Origin: a bacterium BMS3Abin01 | GTDB lineage: Bacteria > Actinomycetota > Thermoleophilia > BMS3ABIN01 | NCBI GenBank assembly: GCA_002897715.1 | Contig: BDUA01000051.1 | Location: forward strand, 1 to 43,711 | Direction: 5' to 3' | Length of the DNA: 43,711 bases | In this document: piece after piece, positions 29,701-37,239 of the stretch | Numbering within the stretch: position 1 is the first letter of the stretch | Layout: each line of letters begins with the position of its first letter | Notes under the pieces: model-generated | Seen by the model: the letters and a program-made list of their open reading frames with translations, nothing else | Database searches by the model: none | Told to the model about the DNA's origin: nothing | Made by a program: the position numbers and the translations under genes

Positions 29701-30069
29701 CGCCATGTGCTGCTGGTGGATAATGAACCCGCTATCGTTGAGCTGCTGTCTGACATGCTGACCATGGACGGCTACGGTGTGGATGTGGCCGATAACTGCA
29801 GCCTGGCACTGAAAAAGCTGTCGCAGACCACCTATGACAGCGTCATAACCGATTTCAGCGACGCACGCTGCGGTGGGGATGAGTTGTACCGGCGTATCCG
29901 TGAGATGGACCCGGAACTGGCGGCCAATGTGATCTTTATTCTTGATGAAACGGAAAACGGGGGTAAACGGCGATATCTTGACCAGGAGGGCAATTTGTAC
30001 CTGATCAAACCTTTCGACCTGCAAAATCTGAGGGATACATTACGGACGGTGATGAAGAGTCATGGGTGA
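26728..30069 (+). CDS. Hybrid sensor histidine kinase (TM-HAMP-PAS-Cys-rich segment-GAF-PAS-HisKA-HATPase-REC)
   Basis: 1113 aa, GTG start; HAMP ([26 protein letters not shown]), GAF, HisKA [28 protein letters not shown], HATPase [44 protein letters not shown], C-terminal receiver. Confidence 0.94.
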   Translation: [1113 protein letters not shown]

Positions 30070-31105
30070 GAAGAAGAGAAAAAAGATATTGATCGTGGAC
30101 GACGAGCAGACGGTGCGCGATGTGCTGAACCGGGCGCTGGTAGAGGCGGGCTACGAATGCGTGGTCGCCTCCAGGGTCGATGAGGCGCTGCTGGCGTTGC
30201 AGCAGGAGCGTTTCAACCTGGTGCTGTCGGATATCCTCATGCCGGAAAAGACGGGCATAGACCTTCTGGCGGCCGTGACCGAGAACCATCCGGAAACCGC
30301 GGTGATGATGGTAACCGCCGTGTCCGACACGGAGACGGCGGTCAACACGCTCAAGATGGGCGCCTATGACTACCTGACCAAGCCGTTCAACCTGGAAGAG
30401 GTATGCATCAGTGTCGGTAGGGTGCTGGACAAACAGAGCCTGGAGGTCGCCAACCGCGAGTACCGGGATCATCTGGAGCAGAAGGTCGAGAGACAGACGG
30501 AAAAGCTGCGAGATACCTTCATGGGCGCCATCAGGGCGCTGGCGGATGCCCTGGAGGCAAAGGATGCCTATACCCATGGACATTCGGAGCGGGTGACCAT
30601 CATCGCTGTGATGATCTCCGAGGCGATAGGCATGACCGGTGAAGAGGTGGAAAAGGTCAGGCTGGCGGGCACGGTTCACGACATAGGCAAGATCGGCGTG
30701 CCGGAGAAGGTGCTGAACAAGCCGGCCAGGCTGACGGACGAGGAGTTCGAACAGGTGAAGATACACAGCGAGCTGGGCGAGGATATCCTGAGGAACCTGG
30801 TAAGCGACCCTGACGTGCTCTCCTATGTGCGGCACCACCACGAGCGCTTCGGCGGCGGCGGGTATCCGGACGGTCTCTCGGCCACGGCCATACCTATAGG
30901 AGCAAGGTTGCTGGCGGTAGCTGATGCATTCGACGCCATGATATCAGATCGTCCTTACCGGGATTCCCTGTCACAGGAGAAGGCCTGTCAGCAGCTGATG
31001 TCCAATCGCGGCAGCCAGTTCGACCCGGATATCGTTGATGCCTTCATGTGTTCCCGGGACAAGCTGGCCATTTGTCCGTTACCCAATATACCCCGGGCCG
31101 GATGA
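30062..31105 (+). CDS. Response regulator with HD-GYP domain (putative c-di-GMP phosphodiesterase)
   Basis: 347 aa; REC (KILIVDDEQTVRDVL...LVLSDILMPEKTGIDLL...YLTKPF) and HD-GYP (HGHSERV, HDIGKIGVPEKVLNKPARLTDEE, HHHERFGGGGYPDGL). 8-bp overlap with the kinase. Confidence 0.95.
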   Translation: MGEKKRKKILIVDDEQTVRDVLNRALVEAGYECVVASRVDEALLALQQERFNLVLSDILMPEKTGIDLLAAVTENHPETAVMMVTAVSDTETAVNTLKMGAYDYLTKPFNLEEVCISVGRVLDKQSLEVANREYRDHLEQKVERQTEKLRDTFMGAIRALADALEAKDAYTHGHSERVTIIAVMISEAIGMTGEEVEKVRLAGTVHDIGKIGVPEKVLNKPARLTDEEFEQVKIHSELGEDILRNLVSDPDVLSYVRHHHERFGGGGYPDGLSATAIPIGARLLAVADAFDAMISDRPYRDSLSQEKACQQLMSNRGSQFDPDIVDAFMCSRDKLAICPLPNIPRAG

Positions 31106-31305
31106 AGGGACAGGGCGGCCGGCGGAGAATAACCCTACACTTTTCAGTGAGCGACGACCGGCTTTTGGAACCGGCTGAAAAGTTTACTATGCCCTGATTC
31201 GGGGTAGTCAATATGCAGTACAATTCAAGCTTAGAGGCTGGTTCCGCGAAAAAGATCAAGGATTCAGCACAGGAAAGGCAGGCTGCGGGAATGGAGGTGA
31301 AAACG

Positions 31306-31542
31306 ATGAAAATGCAGGACTGCGATATATGTTTGTCAGCAGGCTCGGTAAACAAATGGGGGGTATGCGAGATCTGCGGTGAAGACTTCGAGGTAGTGAC
31401 CACCTATTCGCCGTTGAAACAACTCTCCTCCAGTTCCGTGCCTCAGCAGGGTGAATCAGACACTTTGGAAGCGGGGGTTGCCGTATCCTCCGCAAAGGAT
31501 ACGGGTCAGGGCATTTCATCGATAGGGCAGGACGCCGCCTGA
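31306..31542 (+). CDS. Small protein with two CxxC motifs
   Basis: Within ORF 31213..31542; start preceded by SD GGAGGTG: MKMQDCDICLSAGSVNKWGVCEICGEDFEVVTTYSPLKQL... Confidence 0.55.
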   Translation: MKMQDCDICLSAGSVNKWGVCEICGEDFEVVTTYSPLKQLSSSSVPQQGESDTLEAGVAVSSAKDTGQGISSIGQDAA

Positions 31543-31589
31543 GGGCTCGTATTCGGATTCCTGTTAGTAACCCGGAAACATCCGTATGA

Positions 31590-31595
31590 TATAAT
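31590..31595 (+). promoter_or_regulatory. Candidate -10 box (TATAAT) for the thi operon
   Basis: Consensus TATAAT about 16 nt before the riboswitch; -35 not convincing. Confidence 0.5.
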
Positions 31596-31610
31596 CCATT
31601 CGTAAAATAA

Positions 31611-31695
31611 CGGGGGAGCTGCATCCAGCGGCTGAGAAAGTGATATGTCACTGACCCCACGAACCTGATCTGGATAATGCCAGCGCAGGGATGTC
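31611..31695 (+). ncRNA. TPP riboswitch (THI element)
   Basis: CGGGGGAGCTGCATCCAGCGGCTGAGAAAG...CTGACCCCACGAACCTGATCTGGATAATGCCAGCGCAGGGA matches the THI-box consensus; upstream of thi4. Confidence 0.97.
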
Positions 31696-31710
31696 TCTTT
31701 TGATGTGAGA

Positions 31711-31736
31711 GCCGTACCGGCGAGGGTGCGGCTTTT
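31711..31736 (+). terminator. Intrinsic terminator downstream of the TPP aptamer (expression platform)
   Basis: GCCGTACC-GGCGAG-GGTGCGGC-TTTT: 8-bp stem with one G-U wobble plus T tract. Confidence 0.8.
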
Positions 31737-31781
31737 CTGTTGCTGGCGCACAGATCACGGAAACAAGGAAAGGAAGGCGAC

Positions 31782-32579
31782 ATGGCAGTTTTCGAGCCGA
31801 TTGACGAGAAAGATGTGACCAGAGCGATAGTCGGCAGCTTCCTCAAGCAGTTCGATGAGTACGCCGAGAGCGACGTCATCATTGTCGGCGGTGGTCCCAG
31901 CGGCCTGATGGCGGGGAAGGTACTGGCTGAGAACGGAATCAAAACGCTTATCGTCGAGAGGAACAACTACATCGGCGGCGGTTTCTGGATAGGCGGCTAC
32001 CTGATGAACAAGGTGACGCTGCGTGCGCCGGCGCAGGGGGTGCTCGACGAACTTGGGATTCCCCACGAGGAAGCAAAGCCGGGGCTGTTCGTAGCCGATG
32101 GGCCGCACGCATGTTCCAAGCTTATCGCCGCCGCCTGTGACGCCGGCGTCAAGTTCGCCAACATGACGATCTTCGAAGACGTGGTCCTGCGGGAGGGCAA
32201 CCGGGTGGCCGGGGCTGTGATCAACTGGACCCCCATCGCTTCGCTGCCGCGGGAGATAACCTGTGTGGACCCGGTGGCCATCGAGTCCAAGATGGTGATG
32301 GACGCCACCGGCCACGACGCCTGCGTGGTTTCCAAACTGGAAGAACGGGGAATTGCTGAAACAGTTGGTTTCGGCGCCATGTGGGTGGAGCGCTCCGAGG
32401 AACTCATCCTGGAGCATACCGGGGAGTTCATGCCCGGTCTCATAGTGACCGGCATGTCCGTATCCACGACCTACGGCCTGCCGCGCATGGGGCCGACCTT
32501 CGGTTCCATGTTGCTTTCAGGGAAGAAAGCGGCGGAGATCGCAATCTCCAAATTGTCGGAGATGAGCGCCACCAGTTAG
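31782..32579 (+). CDS. thi4: Thi4 family thiazole synthase (ADP-thiazole biosynthesis)
   Basis: [85 protein letters not shown]...; [27 protein letters not shown]; riboswitch context. Confidence 0.95.
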   Translation: MAVFEPIDEKDVTRAIVGSFLKQFDEYAESDVIIVGGGPSGLMAGKVLAENGIKTLIVERNNYIGGGFWIGGYLMNKVTLRAPAQGVLDELGIPHEEAKPGLFVADGPHACSKLIAAACDAGVKFANMTIFEDVVLREGNRVAGAVINWTPIASLPREITCVDPVAIESKMVMDATGHDACVVSKLEERGIAETVGFGAMWVERSEELILEHTGEFMPGLIVTGMSVSTTYGLPRMGPTFGSMLLSGKKAAEIAISKLSEMSATS

Positions 32580-32606
32580 GGTCCGGCGCGGACAGCGGGA
32601 ACGGAG

Positions 32607-33437
32607 ATGATACCTGTTTCAAATGTCTACATCTACAGCGAGCCGAGATGCGGGTTCGTCGATTTCCAGGAGGTTACCGGATTTGTGCGCGGATACACCC
32701 CGGGGGCGGTGGTCAAGCTGCGAGGGCCGCTCCTGGAAGGGGCCATCCGGCGCGGTGGAACCGAGCCGGGAGAAGCGGGTCACACGCTACAGTCGCGGTT
32801 GGCCTTGTTGTTGGCGAAGGCCAAGGTGAAGGTGATGGAGTCACCGGTGCCGGTGGGACAGTCACCGCTTCCGGGTGAGGTGGACTATGAGCGGCGGCGG
32901 CTTGCCGATACTAATAAAACCGTGTTCGGCATCCTGTATGACGCCTATCTGCTCAGCGCCATATATCGGCGCCTGCTGGATGGAGGTGAGACCGGCATGG
33001 GATATGTGCACGTCGTATTCACTAACCAGTTGATAGGGACCTGGGACGAAGGGGACAGGCGATATCACGCCAGGTCAGTGCTTCTGGGATCACCATCCAT
33101 AGTATCGCTCAGCGGCATGGTGGAAGCGCCGGCCCGGGCTACCGGCTATTATCTGGCGAGGCGCAGCGCCGAGGCCATGGGGCTGGCGGAGGAAAAAAAG
33201 ATGGAGCTGGCCCGCTCTTTTGACGATGACTGTCTGGAACATGACGACGAGAGGATGACCGAGGTGGCGAAAGGATATGCCATGCAGCCGGTGGCGTACC
33301 GGCTTACCGGTGAGGTATTTTGTGAGGATCCGGATTGCCGTCTGTTCAACGCCCATTGGCAACGCGAACTTCTGCGGGCGCAAACGGGCGAGGGCGAAGA
33401 TTTTTGTTCAATGCACAGAGAGATTCTCTGCCAATGA
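32607..33437 (+). CDS. Putative metallopeptidase-like protein (resembles the family annotated DUF6775)
   Basis: 276 aa; GYVHVVFTNQLIGTWDEGDRRYHARSVLLGSPSIVSLSGMVEAPARATGYYLARR and FCEDPDCRLFNAHWQRELLRAQ...CSMH recall DUF6775 proteins (from memory). Confidence 0.65.
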   Translation: MIPVSNVYIYSEPRCGFVDFQEVTGFVRGYTPGAVVKLRGPLLEGAIRRGGTEPGEAGHTLQSRLALLLAKAKVKVMESPVPVGQSPLPGEVDYERRRLADTNKTVFGILYDAYLLSAIYRRLLDGGETGMGYVHVVFTNQLIGTWDEGDRRYHARSVLLGSPSIVSLSGMVEAPARATGYYLARRSAEAMGLAEEKKMELARSFDDDCLEHDDERMTEVAKGYAMQPVAYRLTGEVFCEDPDCRLFNAHWQRELLRAQTGEGEDFCSMHREILCQ

Positions 33438-34093
33438 GAGGTGATGAGCGGGTGGATCTGGGTCTGTATGTGATAACCGCGTCGATCCCCGGCATGGGGC
33501 GTGACCATGTGGACGTGGCGACCGCCGCCATCGAGGGCGGCGCCACGGCGATCCAGTTGCGGATCAAGAGACGCAGTATGGGCCAGGCCCTGAAGATCGC
33601 CATCGCCATTCGCTGCAGTGCCCGTGAGGCCGGTGTACCCTTGTTCATCAACGACCATGTGGGTATCGCCATGGCCAGTAATGCGGAGGGTCTTCATACC
33701 GGGCCTGATGATATCTCCCTATCTTCGGCGCGACGCATGCTGGGATCAGAGATACTGCTGGGCAGGTCTACGGATGGCCGGCCCGCGGACGCCATCAAGA
33801 TGGAAAAGGCAGGTGCCGACTACATCGCCGTGGGGCCTGTTTATCCCACCGATACCAAGCGCATCGAGAAAACCGTGACCGGCCCCGGCGCCATCGCCAA
33901 GATCAAGGCGGTGGTCAATATCCCGGTGCTGGCTATCGGCGGTATCAACCGGGACAACCTGGGAGAGTGTATCGAAGCGGGAGCAGACGGGGTGGCAGTC
34001 ATCTCGGCGGTAGCCATGGCCGAAGATATGGTGGCGGCCACCGCGGAGTTGCGCCAGAAACTGGATATTGCACGAAAGAAACGCGGCGGTTGA
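33434..34093 (+). CDS. thiE: Thiamine-phosphate synthase
   Basis: MRGDERVDLGLYVITASIPGMGRDHVDVATAAIEGGATAIQLRIKRRSMGQAL...PLFINDHVGIAMASNAEGLHTGPDDIS...DYIAVGPVYPTDTK...VLAIGGINRDNLGECIEAGADGVAVISAV. Confidence 0.95.
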   Translation: MRGDERVDLGLYVITASIPGMGRDHVDVATAAIEGGATAIQLRIKRRSMGQALKIAIAIRCSAREAGVPLFINDHVGIAMASNAEGLHTGPDDISLSSARRMLGSEILLGRSTDGRPADAIKMEKAGADYIAVGPVYPTDTKRIEKTVTGPGAIAKIKAVVNIPVLAIGGINRDNLGECIEAGADGVAVISAVAMAEDMVAATAELRQKLDIARKKRGG

Positions 34094-34107
34094 GGGGTCG
34101 GGACGGA

Positions 34108-35424
34108 ATGCCTTCGAAGGCCATTATGAAATTGCTCAGGGAAGGGACGATGCCGCCGGTGGTGGTGGCTGCCGCCGCTATGGAGGGCATGGCTGCCGAG
34201 GCTCTGGCGGAACAGGTCCTGGCGGGGACAGCGGTGATCCCTGCGGCGATCTCGGACCGCGAGGTTCGCGCTACCGCCATTGGCGGGGGCCTGCGCACCA
34301 AGGTCAACGCCAATATCGGCTCCTCCAGCGAGGCGGTGGACGCCGGCAACGAGAAGATGAAGCTGGAGGCGGCTGTGGCCGCCGGGGCCGACGCCGTAAT
34401 GGACCTCTCCAGCGCCGGCGACCTGGTTTCCATGCGCGGGATGCTGATGGCAGCCTGTGACCTGCCTTTTGGCACCGTGCCTGTTTATGAGGCCGCAGCC
34501 ACAGCCAGGGAGAGCGAAGGAAGCGTCATCGACCTGGACCGGGCCGGTCTGTTCGAGGCCGTAAGGCGGCAGGCAGTTGAGGGCGTAGACTTCATGACTG
34601 TCCACGCCGGGCTTACTCGCGCTGCACTGGATGAGCTTCAGGCGGAAGGTCGCCTGATGGACGTGGTAAGCCGTGGCGGCGCTTTCATGATCGCCATGAT
34701 GCTGCACCGCGACTGCGAGAATCCGTTTTACCAGGATTTCGATCTGCTGCTGGAGATCCTGCTGGAAAGGGATGTCACGCTGAGCCTGGGCGACGGACTG
34801 CGGCCGGGCTGCATAGCTGACGCCACCGACCGCGCGCAGATACATGAGCTGATGACCCTGGGAAGACTGGCGCGACGGGCACAGGCGGCCGGTGTCCAGG
34901 TGATGATCGAAGGGCCTGGGCACGTTCCGCTACAGGATATAGAAGTTAACGTGAGACTGGCCAAGGAGCTTACCGGAGACGCGCCCTTTTATGTCCTGGG
35001 ACCGTTGGTGACCGACGTGGCGCCGGGATACGATCATATTACGGCAGCTATCGGCGGAGCGGTGGCCGGCGCCGCCGGCGCCGACTTCCTGTGTTACGTC
35101 ACATCCGCCGAACATCTGGGCCTGCCCCGGGTGTCCGATGTACGTGAGGGTGTGATGGCTTCGCGGATAGCAGCCCACGCGGCGGATGTGGCCAAGGGTA
35201 TTTCAGGAGCTGCTGATTGGGACCGGCAGATGGCGCAGGCGCGCAAGTCGCTGGACTGGGAGGCGCAGATAAACCTGGCCGTGGATCCGGAGAGGGCGCG
35301 TGCTATCTACCGGGAGCGGCAGAGTGAGGGCGTGGAGGGTTGCAGCATGTGCGGCGAACTCTGCGCCATGAAGATAGTTTCTGACCATCTGGGTGTAAAG
35401 GCCGGAGAGATATCAGGTTGCTAG
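34108..35424 (+). CDS. thiC: Phosphomethylpyrimidine synthase ThiC
   Basis: Within ORF 33967..35424 (an in-frame TTG at 34090 is an alternative start). TKVNANIGSSSEAV, GLRPGCIADATDRAQ, MIEGPGHVPLQDIEVNVRLAKELTGDAPFYVLGPLVTDVAPGYDHITAAIGGAVAG, C-terminal CSMCGELCAMK Fe-S motif. Confidence 0.97.
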   Translation: MPSKAIMKLLREGTMPPVVVAAAAMEGMAAEALAEQVLAGTAVIPAAISDREVRATAIGGGLRTKVNANIGSSSEAVDAGNEKMKLEAAVAAGADAVMDLSSAGDLVSMRGMLMAACDLPFGTVPVYEAAATARESEGSVIDLDRAGLFEAVRRQAVEGVDFMTVHAGLTRAALDELQAEGRLMDVVSRGGAFMIAMMLHRDCENPFYQDFDLLLEILLERDVTLSLGDGLRPGCIADATDRAQIHELMTLGRLARRAQAAGVQVMIEGPGHVPLQDIEVNVRLAKELTGDAPFYVLGPLVTDVAPGYDHITAAIGGAVAGAAGADFLCYVTSAEHLGLPRVSDVREGVMASRIAAHAADVAKGISGAADWDRQMAQARKSLDWEAQINLAVDPERARAIYRERQSEGVEGCSMCGELCAMKIVSDHLGVKAGEISGC

Positions 35425-36419
35425 TCAGCGATCTCGGTGAAGAAGGATTGCTGGAACAGATAAGCGCCATCTTCGCGGATAAGGCGTCCCGGTTAACCGT
35501 GCCCATCGGTGATGATGCCGCCGTGTTCGATTGCCCCCCCGGGACACAGCAGGTCTGGACCACGGACCTCATACTGGAGGGCGTCCATTTCCAGAGGCCC
35601 TGGCTGACGCCCGCAGAGTTGGGCCGGAAGAGCCTGGCTGTGAACCTGAGCGACCTGGCGGCCATGGGCGCCCGTCCCGGTTGCGCCCTCCTGTCGATGG
35701 CCCTGCCCCCGGATACGCAAGTGGAATATGTAACCGATTTTTGCAGAGGATTTTCGGCAATGGCCGGGGAGGTGGACATGCCGGTCGCCGGTGGCGACAC
35801 CTGCAGGGCCGACAGGGGTCTGATGGTGAGCGTGACCGCAGGCGGGACCGTACCCGTGGGGGGAGCCCTGCTCCGTTCGGGGGCAAGCGAGGGTGAAATT
35901 ATATATGTAAGCGGCTTTCCCGGCAGCGCCGCTGCGGGCATGAGACTTATCGAGGCCGGTCGGAGTGAGGAATTCCCCGGGCTGCGCAAGGCGTTTATCG
36001 CTCCCCGGCCGCGTCTGGATGTGGGAAGGTCGTTAGCCGCCCTGGGGGTGGGTGCCGGCATCGATATAAGTGATGGCATCGCCGCTGACCTCCGGCATAT
36101 ATGCAGGGAGAGCGGCGTAGGCGCTGAGGTCCGGCGGGAACAGCTGCCGGTTTCGTCGGAGCTGAAACGTGCCTGCGCACTGCGGGGATGGCTGCCAGGG
36201 GATCTGGCGCTGGGCGGGGGAGAGGACTACGAACTGCTGTTCACCGCCAGGGAGGCACTGACCGACCGGGTGGCCCGTCTCTCCGGTGAACTGGGTGTAC
36301 CGCTCACGCGCATCGGCAGGGTTACCGGAGCGGCTGCCGGAGTCGTAATGATGGATGGCTCGGGGGCCGGTACGGCAATGCCGCTCAAGGGTTATGACCA
36401 CTTCCGCAAGGACGGCTGA
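35418..36419 (+). CDS. thiL: Thiamine-monophosphate kinase
   Basis: 333 aa, TTG start; LLEQISAIFADKASRLTVPIGDDAAVFDCPPGTQQVWTTDLILEGVHFQRPWLTPAELGRKSLAVNLSDLAAMGARP; GIDISDGIAADLRHIC. Confidence 0.96.
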   Translation: MLVSDLGEEGLLEQISAIFADKASRLTVPIGDDAAVFDCPPGTQQVWTTDLILEGVHFQRPWLTPAELGRKSLAVNLSDLAAMGARPGCALLSMALPPDTQVEYVTDFCRGFSAMAGEVDMPVAGGDTCRADRGLMVSVTAGGTVPVGGALLRSGASEGEIIYVSGFPGSAAAGMRLIEAGRSEEFPGLRKAFIAPRPRLDVGRSLAALGVGAGIDISDGIAADLRHICRESGVGAEVRREQLPVSSELKRACALRGWLPGDLALGGGEDYELLFTAREALTDRVARLSGELGVPLTRIGRVTGAAAGVVMMDGSGAGTAMPLKGYDHFRKDG

Positions 36420-36420
36420 G

Positions 36421-37236
36421 GTGGAACCGGTTCCCGTCCTGTCCATCGCCGGGTTCGATCCCGCGGCGGGCGCCGGCATTCTGGCCGACCTGCGCGTTTT
36501 CGGCGCCCTGGGTCTTTATGGCATGGCGGTCGTCACCGCGGTAACGGCGCAGAACACCGAGGATGTCACGGCAGTCTACCCCACGGAAGGCGACGCCATC
36601 GCCACCCAGGCAGAGACCCTGATAACCGATATCCCGCCGGTGGCGACGAAAACGGGGATGCTGGCCAGCAAGGAGGCTGTGGAATCCGTAGCCGCCTTTG
36701 CCGCCAGGGATCGCCTGGGGCGGCTGGTGGTTGATCCGGTATTGGCAAGCAGCAGCGGCGCCGTCCTGGCGGAGGAGGGGGTGCTGGGAGCGATCAGGGA
36801 GACGCTGCTGGGATGCTGCGAGCTGGTAACACCCAACCTGGACGAGGCCGGACTGCTGTCGGGTATGGAGATCGTTGACCGGGAAAGCGCTGCGGCGGCG
36901 GCGCAGGTCATGAGGAAACTGGGAGCGGCGAATGTGTGCATAACCGGAGGCCACTGGCACGAGGCTCCCGTGGATCTGCTGGTAACTGCGGAGGAATCGA
37001 TCTTTCTCGAGGGAAAAAGGATAGGAGGGGAGAGGACATATCATGGCACCGGCTGTTTCTTTTCAGCAGCCATAGCGGCATACATGGCGCTGGGAGAAAG
37101 CACAGGCGTCGCTGTTAGAAAGGCGAAGAAGTATACCGAAGCCGCCCTCCGGAGCAGCATCAGGCCGGGAAAGGGCATGGCGATACCCTGGTTGGGCTCC
37201 GGCTTGAACCACGAGACTTCAGAGACTAATCTGTGA
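36421..37236 (+). CDS. thiD: Bifunctional hydroxymethylpyrimidine kinase/phosphomethylpyrimidine kinase
   Basis: VEPVPVLSIAGFDPAAGAGILADLRVFGALGLYGMAVVTAVTAQNTEDVTAVYPTEGDAIATQAETLITDIPPVATKTGMLAS...TYHGTGCFFSAAIAAYMALG. GTG start preferred; ATG at 36394 also possible. Confidence 0.95.
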   Translation: MEPVPVLSIAGFDPAAGAGILADLRVFGALGLYGMAVVTAVTAQNTEDVTAVYPTEGDAIATQAETLITDIPPVATKTGMLASKEAVESVAAFAARDRLGRLVVDPVLASSSGAVLAEEGVLGAIRETLLGCCELVTPNLDEAGLLSGMEIVDRESAAAAAQVMRKLGAANVCITGGHWHEAPVDLLVTAEESIFLEGKRIGGERTYHGTGCFFSAAIAAYMALGESTGVAVRKAKKYTEAALRSSIRPGKGMAIPWLGSGLNHETSETNL

Positions 37237-37239
37237 AAC

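Noticed and set aside
34108-35424. Atypical ThiC C-terminal Cys motif CSMCGELC
   Set aside because: I recall the same spacing in short-form ThiC of archaea and anaerobes, so not judged unusual.
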